From NCBI GenBank assembly GCA_003611745.1, contig RAYF01000004.1, positions 1 to 59,613 on the forward strand: a DNA stretch of 59,613 bases. The letters are read 5' to 3'. The position numbers and the translations under genes are program-made. The number at the start of each line of letters is the position of its first letter. Positions within the stretch are counted from its first letter, which is position 1. The stretch comes from a bacterium D16-36. Lineage in GTDB: Bacteria > Bacillota > Clostridia > Lachnospirales > Lachnospiraceae. Shown here in pieces: positions 44,167 through 52,439 of the stretch. Below the pieces are notes generated by a model. The model saw only the letters and a program-made list of their open reading frames with translations, was not told the DNA's origin and did no database searches.

Positions 44167-44985
44167 ATGTATCAGTTTACGGATGACTGCCTGACTGGAA
44201 TTGAGACGATTGATAATGAGCATCGTCAGTTATTTAAAACCATTAATGAGATATCTGGGATTTTGACAGACGAGACGAAGAGTGCAGACGAGGTTCTGCA
44301 GTCGGCCAAAGACCTTATGCTTACTCTAAAAGAGTATGCTGTAAACCATTTTACGCATGAAGAAAATTATATGAGGGAGATTCATGATCCGGAGCTTCTG
44401 CGCCAGCAGAGGGAACATGCTGTGTTTACCGAAAAGGTAAACAGCGAGGATTGGGAGAGAATGGATGTGAGTCAGGGAATCAGGGTTTTGCAGGATATGA
44501 TGGAGTACCTGTCACTCTGGCTGTACCGCCATATATTGTCTAGCGATACGCTGATTGGAAAGATGAAAGCGGTACATGATAATCCGGTAATGCTTGCATT
44601 TTCAGATAAATATTGTACAGGGATAGACTTGATTGACAAAGAACATATGCGCTTGTTTGAGATTCTCGCTGATTTAAATGAGCTGAACAGGGAGGAATTC
44701 CTTTCTGACAAATATGATGCAATCGTAGATGTGGTGGAAGAGCTAAAAGACTATACAGTGAAGCATTTTCAGGACGAAGAGCGTTATATGGAGAGCATAC
44801 AGTATGAGGGGCTTGCAGTCCAGCGGAATCTGCACCAGTCCTTTATTGATAAAATGGATAATATTGATTTAAGTGATGTAGATGAGAACCAGCAGGCATA
44901 TATTGATGTGTTGATTGATTTTCTGGCAAACTGGCTGATTAACCATATAATGAAAATGGACCAGAGAATTCCGGTTAAAAATTAG
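44167..44985 (+). CDS. tandem hemerythrin-domain protein
   Basis: A 272-residue protein made of two hemerythrin four-helix bundles (about 1-130 and 140-272), which bind di-iron and O2 or NO. Each has DxEH (DNEHRQLF; DKEHMRLF), HxxxE (HFTHE; HFQDE) and HxxxxD (HILSSD; HIMKMD). In both domains the HxxxH motif reads QxxxH (QQREH; QRNLH), so one usual iron ligand is replaced by Gln. ATG 44167 follows AGGAAGG. It ends with repeat element B. In an anaerobe a role in O2 scavenging or sensing is likely. Confidence 0.9.
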   Translation: MYQFTDDCLTGIETIDNEHRQLFKTINEISGILTDETKSADEVLQSAKDLMLTLKEYAVNHFTHEENYMREIHDPELLRQQREHAVFTEKVNSEDWERMDVSQGIRVLQDMMEYLSLWLYRHILSSDTLIGKMKAVHDNPVMLAFSDKYCTGIDLIDKEHMRLFEILADLNELNREEFLSDKYDAIVDVVEELKDYTVKHFQDEERYMESIQYEGLAVQRNLHQSFIDKMDNIDLSDVDENQQAYIDVLIDFLANWLINHIMKMDQRIPVKN

Positions 44986-45052
44986 AATGTGAGCTATAAG
45001 TATATACCATAATGGCATTACTTTTGTTCTTATGATGTATTGGATTTTTTAT

Positions 45053-45144
45053 ATATTAGGAAAGTTCTCGGTGTGTGGTGGTCGCCAACAAGAATTTTCG
45101 CAGAAAATTCTTGCTAGGGCACAAGCGAAGTCTGTGCCCTTTTT
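45053..45144 (+). ncRNA. three-hairpin repeat element, copy B, with terminator
   Basis: From TATTAGGAAAG: hairpin 1 (TGGTGG/TCGCCA, G-U pairs), hairpin 2 (CAAGAATTTT-CGCAG-AAAATTCTTG) and terminator hairpin AGGGCACA-AGCGAAGTC-TGTGCCCT with a T run. It lies 70 bp after the hemerythrin gene and is not followed by a co-directional gene, so here it is either a terminator or a free-standing small RNA. The upstream TTATGATGTATTGG resembles the -10 region of copy A. Confidence 0.6.
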
Positions 45145-45153
45145 ATACATAGC

Positions 45154-45192
45154 AAAACCACCTTGTAAATGCAATACTTACAAGGTGGTTTT
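45154..45192. terminator. perfect-stem terminator
   Basis: A 15-bp perfect stem AAAACCACCTTGTAA/TTACAAGGTGGTTTT with a 9-nt loop. It can serve transcripts from both sides, including relBE read from the right. Confidence 0.85.
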
Positions 45193-45262
45193 TATTCCCG
45201 TGAAACAACGGGCTAAGCGGATAAAGATCCACCCTTTTATTCTACCATGACGCATAGCACTG

Positions 45263-45596
45263 TCATTTTAGTATATTCTCATAATCTTGCAAATCGTGGT
45301 AGATGCCGTCTATGCGTACTATATCGTCTATAATCTTATTACAACATAAAATACCGATGGCATTTCAGGTGAATTGTCCGGTAGCCTAAAGCGTGCAGTT
45401 TAGAATTATCACAAAATTTGAGGTTGTCTGCTATATGAGAAAGTCTTTGGGTAGTATCTTTCATATCTTGCTCGACGCTGTATGCTGCTTGCGCATTATT
45501 TAGTTCAAAGAAAAGATAGTCAAGGATGTTCTGCATCTGTTCTTTGGCATCATCCGTAAATATAACCTTAAAATCCGTATCTTTGTTCCAGCCCAT
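45263..45596 (-). pseudogene. RelE/ParE-family toxin, C-terminal frameshift
   Basis: Starting at ATG 45596 (GAGG six bases before), the protein MGWNKDTDFKVIFTDDAKEQ... is a RelE/ParE-type ribosome- or gyrase-directed toxin. The frame stops at 45339 after HRYFML. One extra A at about 45338-45340 explains this: the next frame reads IIDDIVRIDGIYHDLQDYEN and ends at 45263, the normal C-terminus including the catalytic region. The toxin is therefore probably inactive, unless the extra base is a sequencing error. It overlaps its antitoxin by 29 nt. Confidence 0.78.
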
Positions 45597-45828
45597 TAAA
45601 CACCTCTTCTGCACTGCTGTATTTTCCTGTGGCATACTGTATTTCGGCTGCTTCAATATCTTGAATAAAGTCTTCTGCCGACATAGGCTTGAGGAGCTGA
45701 CCAAGCGCGTCATCAGTTGCTTCTAGTTTGTGACGCTCGGAGAGCTTCTTTGCAAAATCTTGAATTTTGAGTAAATCCGCTTCGGGCAATAATTCCAATA
45801 TAGAAATTGTATTCTCAAGGGTACTCAT
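45568..45828 (-). CDS. RelB/Phd-like antitoxin
   Basis: An 86-residue acidic antitoxin (MSTLENTISILELLPEADLL..., ending EEVFNGLEQRYGF) upstream of and overlapping the RelE-like gene. The region SAEEVFNGL is typical of antitoxins partnered with RelE/ParE toxins. ATG 45828 is chosen because GAGGAGG is properly spaced from it and too close to the ATG at 45834. Confidence 0.78.
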   Translation of the reverse strand: MSTLENTISILELLPEADLLKIQDFAKKLSERHKLEATDDALGQLLKPMSAEDFIQDIEAAEIQYATGKYSSAEEVFNGLEQRYGF

Positions 45829-45920
45829 AACCATCCTCCTCTCGTATTATTGAATGGTTTAATCATCATATCTGGTTTTATTATAACATTTTACGTGTAG
45901 AGTATAAACTGTTTTTTTGA

Positions 45921-45936
45921 AAAATTGATTTCCGTG
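45921..45936 (-). repeat. dispersed motif CACGGAAATCAATTTT, copy 3
   Basis: Minus-strand reading, exact consensus through 16 bases. Intergenic, 93 bp upstream of the relB-like start. Confidence 0.6.
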
Positions 45937-46063
45937 GCAAAATTGCAGCCCTATTCTTCTCGCTCCACTAAAAAGTGAACAACAGAAAGTTGCCAAGCAA
46001 CTTGCCGCGATTGATTATCAGGCAAAAGCGAATTGGTAACGTTAAAATTTGCCATAGACAACG

Positions 46064-46097
46064 AAGAAGTCCATGAGCATCTGCTCATGGACTTCTT
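46064..46097 (-). terminator. hairpin downstream of tRNA-Leu
   Basis: A 16-bp perfect stem AAGAAGTCCATGAGCA/TGCTCATGGACTTCTT with a 2-base centre, 63 bp after the tRNA 3' end. Confidence 0.75.
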
Positions 46098-46159
46098 ATC
46101 CTCAATACCCAGCCGCTTAGCAAATTTTTTTGGTAAGGGTTGGAGTAAGAACTTTCTGG

Positions 46160-46241
46160 TGCGGATAACAGGAGTTGAACCTGCACGGGTATTCCCACTA
46201 GAACCTAAATCTAGCGCGTCTGCCAATTCCGCCATATCCGC
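46160..46241 (-). tRNA. tRNA-Leu (UAG anticodon)
   Basis: The minus strand folds as a class II (long variable arm) tRNA: acceptor arms GCGGATA and TATCCGC with discriminator A, D-arm GGCGGAATTGGCAGACGC, anticodon stem CTAGA/TCTAG with loop TTTAGGT giving anticodon UAG (reads CUA/CUG leucine codons), and T-arm CAGGTTCAACTCCTG. The variable arm is TGGGAATACCC-like. No CCA is encoded. Confidence 0.95.
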
Positions 46242-46407
46242 TTACTATTCATCCCACAAAACAATGAACCAAGCATGAACTCACTGTGGGTTATTTGGCT
46301 TGCACAAAGGTAAAGTGCAGGTCAAATTTAGCAATAATAACTTTAATATTATACCATTATGGAGCAGCCGTGTCAATTAAAAAAATATAGTTTTCACGGC
46401 ATATCTA

Positions 46408-46899
46408 CTATGAACGATGTGTTGCGGAGGATAATAACGCCTGCTTTTTTGCGTCAAATTCCTGCTGGGTGAGTGCCCCTGAATCTAATAATTTTTTATA
46501 TTGCCCTATCAATTCAATTGTTTCTGCCTCGCTCTGGGCAAAGGCGTCCGAAGATGCCGCTGCCTGCTGTTTTTCCCTCATTCTGCGTTCCGATTCATCT
46601 TTGCTCATTCCACAGGAGCAGGATGTCACATTGAAGGCATTAATAGAATGGCAGAAGCAGCATTTCCATCCGCCAGTGTCCAAGATATGTTCCTTCTGTG
46701 CCTTTTGCAGGAGGAGGCTCTCGGAATAATGGACATGGGTTACTTCTGGTTTGGATAGTGCAACTATCAGGGCGAAAAAGCCAAAAAAGAAGCCCAGCCA
46801 GAACCAGTTATCATTATAGCCTTTATTTGTTATAACAGAATCTACAGCAAAGCCAAAAATAACTCCTTGGATAATATATATTATTATAATAAATATCAT
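46408..46899 (-). CDS. SHOCT-domain membrane protein with zinc-ribbon-like motif
   Basis: A 163-residue protein: two N-terminal membrane helices (about residues 1-20 and 30-48), a small cysteine motif, WKCCFCHSINAFNVTSCSCG, that may bind zinc, a charged linker and a C-terminal SHOCT domain (LIGQYKKLLDSGALTQQEFD). SHOCT modules are thought to promote oligomerisation. ATG 46899 is chosen for AAAGG about ten bases upstream; the longer TTG form has a site too close. Function unknown. Confidence 0.75.
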   Translation of the reverse strand: MIFIIIIYIIQGVIFGFAVDSVITNKGYNDNWFWLGFFFGFFALIVALSKPEVTHVHYSESLLLQKAQKEHILDTGGWKCCFCHSINAFNVTSCSCGMSKDESERRMREKQQAAASSDAFAQSEAETIELIGQYKKLLDSGALTQQEFDAKKQALLSSATHRS

Positions 46900-47056
46900 G
46901 TTTAACAACGCCTTTCTAATTTTGGATAATACTCAATTATTCTGGCAGCAGTCTGCTGGCTGCCGTAGCAATATGCCGGGATATCACTGGCCAGAAAGCT
47001 ATACCTAATTATATCATTATATGGTGAATGGGTCAAAAGTTATTTTGCAAACTCAT

Positions 47057-47070
47057 GGAAATCAATTTTC
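47057..47070 (+). repeat. dispersed motif GGAAATCAATTTTC, copy 4
   Basis: Starts the left arm of the fold-back element; the preceding three bases are CAT instead of CAC. Confidence 0.55.
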
Positions 47071-47714
47071 AATATATATTTATTACTGCCCTTATTAATT
47101 TGGTGTCATTTACAGACGATTGTTTTCTAAATGATAACTCCCTGTTATCCGTCAATTTCCAATGTGCCTGCTCCGGCTGTGTTTCTGTTTTTGTCCTCAC
47201 AGAGTATGATACGCCTAAAAAGAAGGACAAGATATGCCGCCAGACAACAACGGCTTTCCAGAGGAACTCTGTCTTGCAGGGCTTTGATGGATATGCGCCT
47301 TGCAGCGCTGTCTAAGCAGCATGCGCGGTTTCAGGTTTTCCTAGGGGGCACGATCCCGCTACCTCTCATAACGCAGCGGTACCTAGCAGGACAAAATACG
47401 CCCTGCAAATACCGGCGATTCGAGAGTGCCTCTGCGGAAAGCCATGAAATCCGCCGCATGATGTAAGTTCGCGGAAGGGCGCATAAACCAAGCATCAAAG
47501 CCACAAGACAGATAGTTCCTCGGAAAGGCGAAATGTTGCAAGGCATATCCTATCCTTCTTTTTAGGCGTTTTGCTTGTCTGTGAAGCAAAAAACAGAAAC
47601 ATAACCGGATGCAGGCACAAACAAAAATTGACGGATAACAGGGAATTATCGTTAACTAAACATCGTCTGTAAATGGCGACATATTGATTTGGGGCAGTAA
47701 TGAATATATATACT

Positions 47715-47731
47715 GAAAATTGATTTCCGTG
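47715..47731 (-). repeat. dispersed motif CACGGAAATCAATTTTC, copy 5
   Basis: Starts the right arm of the fold-back element; exact consensus on the minus strand. Confidence 0.6.
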
Positions 47732-47895
47732 TTGCAAACTTTAACCGTGAATAACACGGATTGGCGAAGATTATCTGAAACAGATGTGAGATAGATACTT
47801 GCCTTATAGTCATAAAGTAGTTAATGTTAGTAGCGGATATCTGTAAAGGCAGAGATTGCTTTTTTGATTGTACTATTAAGCAATAAAGGATTTAA

Positions 47896-47924
47896 TTGAC
47901 ATTTGTTATCATATATGATAACTT
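47896..47924 (+). promoter_or_regulatory. higBA promoter with embedded palindromic operator
   Basis: TTGACA, a 17-bp spacer and TAACTT. The spacer and -10 contain the perfect 18-bp palindrome GTTATCATATATGATAAC (47905-47922), placed for autorepression by the Xre-type antitoxin. Confidence 0.75.
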
Positions 47925-47941
47925 AATGATATATAAAGGAA

Positions 47942-48310
47942 GTGATTAAAATTTTTGAATTAGATTTTTATATGAAAGAAAATGGCAAAGTTCCAGTGCA
48001 GGACTTTTTATATGCACTCAATCCAAAACTAAGAGCAAAAGCATTCAGTGATATTGAATTATTAAAAAGGTTAGGGACTGAATTAAAAGAATCATATGTA
48101 AAGCCAATAAAAGGCAAAAAGAATAAAGGATTATATGAATTGCGGATAAAGTTTTCTAGCAATATAGCAAGAATATTTTACTTTACATATTATAACAATA
48201 AGTTTGTGTTGCTTCATGGGTTTATCAAAAAGACTATGAAGATTCCAGAAAGTGAGATAAAGAAAGCAAGAAAATATATGGAAGATTATAGAAGGAGGGC
48301 TGGATTATGA
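47942..48310 (+). CDS. higB: HigB-like (Gp49 family) toxin
   Basis: A 122-residue RelE-superfamily toxin of the phage-derived Gp49/HigB type: VPVQDFLYALNPKLRAKA, then YVKPIKGKKNKGLYELRIKF and the C-terminal LLHGFIKKTMKIPESEI. It would cleave mRNA at the ribosome. The GTG at 47942 includes the family's usual N-terminus, though AAGGA is very close to it; the next ATG (47972) would cut the first strand. It overlaps higA by 4 nt. Confidence 0.88.
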   Translation: MIKIFELDFYMKENGKVPVQDFLYALNPKLRAKAFSDIELLKRLGTELKESYVKPIKGKKNKGLYELRIKFSSNIARIFYFTYYNNKFVLLHGFIKKTMKIPESEIKKARKYMEDYRRRAGL

Positions 48311-48591
48311 CTAAAGCAGGTATATCTTTTGAGGAAATGAAAGCCGATATGCTGAAAGATGAAGAGTTCAAAGCGGAATATGAGAAATTAAAACCTAGGT
48401 ATGAAGCTATTGAACAAATCATAAAGGCAAGGAAAGAACAAAACATAACACAGTCTGAACTTGCTAAAAGGGTTGGCACACAGAAAAGCAATATTTCACG
48501 GCTTGAAAGTGGAAATTATAATCCTAGTCTGGATTTTCTTGTAAAAGTCGCTGAATCATTGGGAAAGAGTTTAAGCATACAAATAAAGTAA
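48307..48591 (+). CDS. higA: HigA-like Xre-family antitoxin
   Basis: A 94-residue antitoxin with a C-terminal HTH_3 (Cro/CI) domain, about residues 38-90 (ITQSELAKRVGTQKSNISRL...NPSLDFLVKVAESLGK). ATG overlaps the toxin stop (ATGA), and GGAGGG precedes it. It probably represses the operon at the palindrome 47905-47922. Confidence 0.9.
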   Translation: MTKAGISFEEMKADMLKDEEFKAEYEKLKPRYEAIEQIIKARKEQNITQSELAKRVGTQKSNISRLESGNYNPSLDFLVKVAESLGKSLSIQIK

Positions 48592-48602
48592 AGGTGATGT
48601 TT

Positions 48603-49775
48603 ATGCAGGCAATGGAGCAGTTTTTACAGTCTTCTTTTTTGCTAATATTTTTATCAATAGTTTCCGTTTTTTTATCACAGGCGCCGTATTTGTGCCTGTC
48701 ATTTGCTGGAATTCTTCTGATTTTATTTGCGGTAAGGAGCCTCTCAGACGGAGAAAAGAGGGGCGGTTTGTTCTGTGCAGCCGAGGCTGTGGCGGCGGCA
48801 ATGTTTTTTTTATTGTCAGGGACCTGCCCTGCGTACCTGATTCTCTATGAGGTTCGGGTGTTTAGGTGGAGTGTGGCACAGATTTTTCTTCCTGCATCCG
48901 TATATGGTATTGTCCAGATGTTGCGGGGACAGCCACTGCCGCAGGTTTTATGCGGGATGATTTTTCTGGCGGCAGTATCTTTGTTGCTCAGTATTGTAGA
49001 AAAAATGATAATGGGCTATATATTTGCCAGAGCGCAGATAACCTATGCCGTGAAAACTGCGGCTGTCAACGAAATGTATGAGAGAAAATTAAATCAGGAG
49101 CTTATATTGAAGAGCTATCTTGCAGAAAAAAACGCCCGTCTTGAGGAGAGGGAGAATATCAGCCGGAATATCCATAATAGTGTGGGGCACTCTATAACTG
49201 CGGCGATTATGACACTGGATGCCGCTGATATGCTGTTTGATACGATGCCGGAAAAAGCGCGTGAGAAAATGAATGCTGCCAATGAGCGTATCCATGCCAG
49301 CCTGGAATCAATCCGCCATGCCGTCCGCCTCCTTGACCATGAGGGCGGCATGGTAGGCATAAGTGATTTTTTTAGCGCCCTGAATACTGTAACGGAGCAT
49401 TTTGCCATGGATACTACAGTTAAAATCCGGACAGATTTTCCAGATGCTGACAGCAGCCTTTCCATTCCGCATGAACACTCGGAGTTCTTAACCGGCGCGG
49501 TTCAGGAGATTTTGGCAAATGGTGTCCGCCACGGCGGGGCAGATATCTTTACTATTAGTGTGGCTGCTGACAGCAGGCATATCAGGCTGAGTGTTTTGGA
49601 CAATGGGAGAGGCAGTTTTTCCCCACAGAATGCAAAGGAAAAGATAGAGAATGGGTTTGGGTTGAAGAAACTATTGTCTTATGCAGAACGATGCGGCGGT
49701 TTTGCTTCTTTTGAAAATGGAAATGGCTTTCGGTCAACCATAACGCTGCCGCTGCCGGAGGAGGATCAGGAATAG
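48603..49775 (+). CDS. NarL-cluster sensor histidine kinase
   Basis: A 390-residue kinase with five or so N-terminal helices (residues 10-145), a coiled linker, HisKA_3 with phospho-acceptor H191 (RENISRNIHNSVGHS) and HATPase (EILANGVRHGG, DNGRGSFSPQ, GFGLKKLLSYAERCGG). ATG 48603 gives proper spacing from AAAGG, compared with GTG 48594 or ATG 48597. It is followed directly by its response regulator and then by an ABC exporter. It starts only 12 bp after higA, so read-through from the toxin-antitoxin operon is possible. Confidence 0.9.
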   Translation: MQAMEQFLQSSFLLIFLSIVSVFLSQAPYLCLSFAGILLILFAVRSLSDGEKRGGLFCAAEAVAAAMFFLLSGTCPAYLILYEVRVFRWSVAQIFLPASVYGIVQMLRGQPLPQVLCGMIFLAAVSLLLSIVEKMIMGYIFARAQITYAVKTAAVNEMYERKLNQELILKSYLAEKNARLEERENISRNIHNSVGHSITAAIMTLDAADMLFDTMPEKAREKMNAANERIHASLESIRHAVRLLDHEGGMVGISDFFSALNTVTEHFAMDTTVKIRTDFPDADSSLSIPHEHSEFLTGAVQEILANGVRHGGADIFTISVAADSRHIRLSVLDNGRGSFSPQNAKEKIENGFGLKKLLSYAERCGGFASFENGNGFRSTITLPLPEEDQE

Positions 49776-49776
49776 G

Positions 49777-50400
49777 ATGAAAAATTTACGGGTGATGTTA
49801 GTAGACGATGAACCGCTTCTGCTTGAGAGCCTAGAAATAATACTGGCGTTTCATCAGATAACGGTTACAGGCAAGGCACATGACGGCCAAGAGGCCCTGT
49901 CCCTGCTTAAAGAAGAGATGTGCGATATTGCCATGGTGGATTTGAATATGAAGGGAATGGGCGGCATCGAATTAATCAGCAGGATGAAAGCAGAGTATCC
50001 GCAGGTAAAAATATTGGTGCTGACTACATTTTATGATGACAAACATATTACGCAGGCAATTGCAGGCGGCGCAGACGGCTATCTTTTGAAAGACAGCGGA
50101 AAGGACGCGATTCTTGGTGCTGTTGGACAGATTATGGGGGGCAGGAATGTGATTGACGGCAAAGTAATGAAACGGCTCGCCATGCTGATGGGTGGTACAA
50201 GCCGGGATGCTGGATTGCTTGAGGGGATGACAGAACGCGAGAAGGAGATCTGTACGCTGCTGGCTCAGGGAAATACAAATAAACAGATTGCCGGGCTATT
50301 GTATATTTCAGAGGGGACAGTAAAAAACTATATCTCTTCCATCTACGAAAAAACAGGGGTTCATGACAGGGCGAAGCTGGTTGCCCTGATGAATGGGTAG
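49777..50400 (+). CDS. NarL/LuxR-type response regulator
   Basis: A 207-residue regulator: receiver (VDDEP at 10-14, phospho-acceptor D55 in MVDLNMKG) and LuxR DNA-binding domain (TEREKEICTLLAQGNTNKQI, then SEGTVKNYISSIYEKTG). Start codon is one base after the kinase stop. The ABC exporter 130 bp downstream is the expected target. Confidence 0.94.
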   Translation: MKNLRVMLVDDEPLLLESLEIILAFHQITVTGKAHDGQEALSLLKEEMCDIAMVDLNMKGMGGIELISRMKAEYPQVKILVLTTFYDDKHITQAIAGGADGYLLKDSGKDAILGAVGQIMGGRNVIDGKVMKRLAMLMGGTSRDAGLLEGMTEREKEICTLLAQGNTNKQIAGLLYISEGTVKNYISSIYEKTGVHDRAKLVALMNG

Positions 50401-50443
50401 GCTGTTTGGAAGATGATTACATTATAAACATAAAAGAAAGTTT

Positions 50444-50489
50444 ATGACCGCAGTCATAGCTGGTTTTGCCAGAAGGTGACTGCGGTCAT
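50444..50489 (+). promoter_or_regulatory. long hairpin before ABC exporter operon
   Basis: Perfect 13-bp arms ATGACCGCAGTCA and TGACTGCGGTCAT enclose a loop with an inner CTGG/CCAG stem. There is no long T run. It can be a terminator of the two-component genes or a regulatory dyad for the exporter genes beginning 60 bp later. Confidence 0.5.
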
Positions 50490-50548
50490 ATTGTTATCTA
50501 TTCGTTTTATAGTAAAATATAAAGTATCAAATGAAAGGAGGAAAAATT

Positions 50549-51718
50549 ATGCCGCAGAAATTATCTGCCATGAAATACATAAGAAATAACAAGCGGCGTG
50601 TTTCCGTGCTTATCGTAAGCCTCTGCCTTTGCTTTGTGCTTACGTATCTTACACAGTTTCTGCTGTCATCTCTGGAGGAGACGGTTATTCCGATTGTTAT
50701 GGAAAATACGAAAAAGATACAGTATGTATCAATTGCAGGCAGTTCGTTCGGCCTGGATATAGAAAATCTGGACGAAGAGGAGTTTAACAGGCAGTATCAG
50801 GAGAAAAATCTTGAACTCGCCGAAAGGCTGAAAAAGCATAAGGAAATCTCAGAAGTATATTATGCACAGATTCTTTATGTCGGGATAGCTGCTACTGTGG
50901 GGAATATGACTGTTGAGATGCCCTGTGTATCCAAACAGGAAATACCTGTCCTGCTGAAACATTTTGATGCGGAGATTCTGGAAGGCAGGCTGCCGGAGAA
51001 GGAAGGCGAGGTGGTGTTAGATGAGGCGTCCATGAAAAATAATGGGTATTCATTAAATGATATATTTAATGAGGAGGGGTATGGGAAATCATTCCGGATT
51101 GTCGGGGTGCTTGACTGCGATAGTTATTTTGGCTGCGGGATCCCATCACAGACATACAGTTTGCAGAGGCAGCTTGCAGTGCTCTCGGATGGGAGCATCA
51201 AAGATATGTCAAAAGTTCTTCAGAAGGAGGGCATTCATGTGAGGGATGCCTATGACAAAGTTCTCGATTATAAATGGGGGAAATGGTTTGTCAAGAATGA
51301 GATTTCTGATGTCCTTGGAAACTCTGGGAATCTGGTTTATACAGGGATTATCCTGATACTTACTGTCTCGCTTTTTCTTGTATACACGACATATCTGCGC
51401 GACCGGCATAATGAGTGGTGCCTGTACTGCTCCATAGGCTACTCTAGAAAATCAATCTTTTTTTCGATTTTAAGAGAGCTGCTCTTTACATTTGCAGTGG
51501 CGCTGCTTATCGGAACAATCTTGATTTCGGGTTCTGTTGTCCTTCTGGATTATGCGATGATACAGCCGAAAGGGATAAGGTGCCGATATTTCCAGCCGGA
51601 AACCCTGAAACAGATTTTGTGTACGTATATACTGCTGTTGGGAGTCCTCCAGATTCCGGTGAGATACGCATTATACAGAATCAGGACAATTGATGCGATT
51701 GATGACGAGCTATTTTAG
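50549..51718 (+). CDS. FtsX-type ABC exporter permease 1
   Basis: A 389-residue permease: N-terminal helix (about 20-42), a ~220-residue extracytoplasmic domain of MacB-like type, and three C-terminal helices (FtsX domain) starting GNLVYTGIILILTVSLFLVY. ATG 50549 follows AAAGGAGG. With the ATPase and second permease it forms a MacB/BceAB-like exporter or resistance pump, likely switched on by the upstream two-component system. Substrate unknown; peptide antibiotics are common for this layout. Confidence 0.88.
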   Translation: MPQKLSAMKYIRNNKRRVSVLIVSLCLCFVLTYLTQFLLSSLEETVIPIVMENTKKIQYVSIAGSSFGLDIENLDEEEFNRQYQEKNLELAERLKKHKEISEVYYAQILYVGIAATVGNMTVEMPCVSKQEIPVLLKHFDAEILEGRLPEKEGEVVLDEASMKNNGYSLNDIFNEEGYGKSFRIVGVLDCDSYFGCGIPSQTYSLQRQLAVLSDGSIKDMSKVLQKEGIHVRDAYDKVLDYKWGKWFVKNEISDVLGNSGNLVYTGIILILTVSLFLVYTTYLRDRHNEWCLYCSIGYSRKSIFFSILRELLFTFAVALLIGTILISGSVVLLDYAMIQPKGIRCRYFQPETLKQILCTYILLLGVLQIPVRYALYRIRTIDAIDDELF

Positions 51719-51732
51719 AAAGGAAGGTAAAA

Positions 51733-52404
51733 GTGTTTCAGATAAAGAATATTACAATGATATATGACATGGAAAAGACAGAAAAGATATATGCCCTAGG
51801 TGGTTTTGACCTCACACTTCCGGATAAGGGGCTGATAGGGATTATCGGGCCATCCGGGTCAGGGAAGTCCACGCTGATGTACTGCCTTTCTACGCTAAAA
51901 AGGCCGACAGATGGGGAAATTTTGTACAATGGCAGGGAACTAACTGCATTAAAAGACAACGAACGTGAAAATCTCCGCAGGAACGAATTTGGTTTTGTGT
52001 TCCAGAGGCATTTTCTTGTGCCGTATATGTCAGCAGTGGATAATGTATTAGTTGCGGCTGCAAAATGTGATGCCGCTGCAGCAGGGAGGGCAAGGGAGCT
52101 TTTGTCATCTTTTGGTTTGGGGGACAGGGAGTTTGGAAAACGCCCGTCCAAGCTTTCCGGCGGGCAACGTCAGAGGACGGCGATTGCCCGGGCGATGATT
52201 AATACCCCTAAAGTGTTGTTTGCAGACGAGCCGACTGCTGCACTTGACCATGAAAATGCGTTTACGGTCATGGAAATACTAAAAGAATATGCAGTAGAAA
52301 ATCTGGTTCTTGTCATTACCCATGACCGCTCTATTTTAAAGGGGGCAGACAGGATAATTGAAATGTGGGATGGATGCCTGACTGCAGCGGACAGCAGATT
52401 GTAA
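51733..52404 (+). CDS. MacB/LolD-type ABC ATP-binding protein
   Basis: A 223-residue ATPase. Walker A GPSGSGKST, Q-loop FVFQRHFLVPYMSAVDNV, signature LSGGQRQRTAIARAM, Walker B VLFADEPTAALD, H-loop VITHD. The GTG start at 51733 has AAGGAAGG upstream. It lies between two FtsX-type permeases that it would power. Confidence 0.94.
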   Translation: MFQIKNITMIYDMEKTEKIYALGGFDLTLPDKGLIGIIGPSGSGKSTLMYCLSTLKRPTDGEILYNGRELTALKDNERENLRRNEFGFVFQRHFLVPYMSAVDNVLVAAAKCDAAAAGRARELLSSFGLGDREFGKRPSKLSGGQRQRTAIARAMINTPKVLFADEPTAALDHENAFTVMEILKEYAVENLVLVITHDRSILKGADRIIEMWDGCLTAADSRL

Positions 52405-52439
52405 AATGCGCTGCAGCAAGCGAAGAAAGGAGACGGAAT

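Larger units (their letters stand above)
47046..47745. repeat. 0.7-kb fold-back (inverted-repeat) element
   Basis: The left arm (about 47046-47295) and the reverse complement of the right arm (about 47495-47745) align for ~250 bp with many small differences. Both begin TTTGCAA...GGAAATCAATTTTCA then TATTACTGCCC-like, share CCCTGTTATCCGTCAATTT, TGTTTCTGTTTTT, CGCCTAAAAAGAAGGA and GGCTTT..GAGGAACT, and both encode a broken TPKKKDxIC reading. About 200 bp of unique sequence separates the arms. No transposase is present. It looks like two divergent copies of an unknown repeat inserted in opposite orientation, or a MITE-like fold-back. Confidence 0.6.

Noticed and set aside
45951-46235. 94-aa minus-strand reading frame MAELADALDLGSSGN...
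   Set aside because: It is the translation of the tRNA-Leu gene and its flank, a well-known artefact of tRNA-Leu/Ser sequences.
47131-47589. Several overlapping 70-110-aa frames on both strands
   Set aside because: They fall inside the fold-back element, have no ribosome sites, and the same broken frame recurs in both arms, so they are repeat sequence and not genes.
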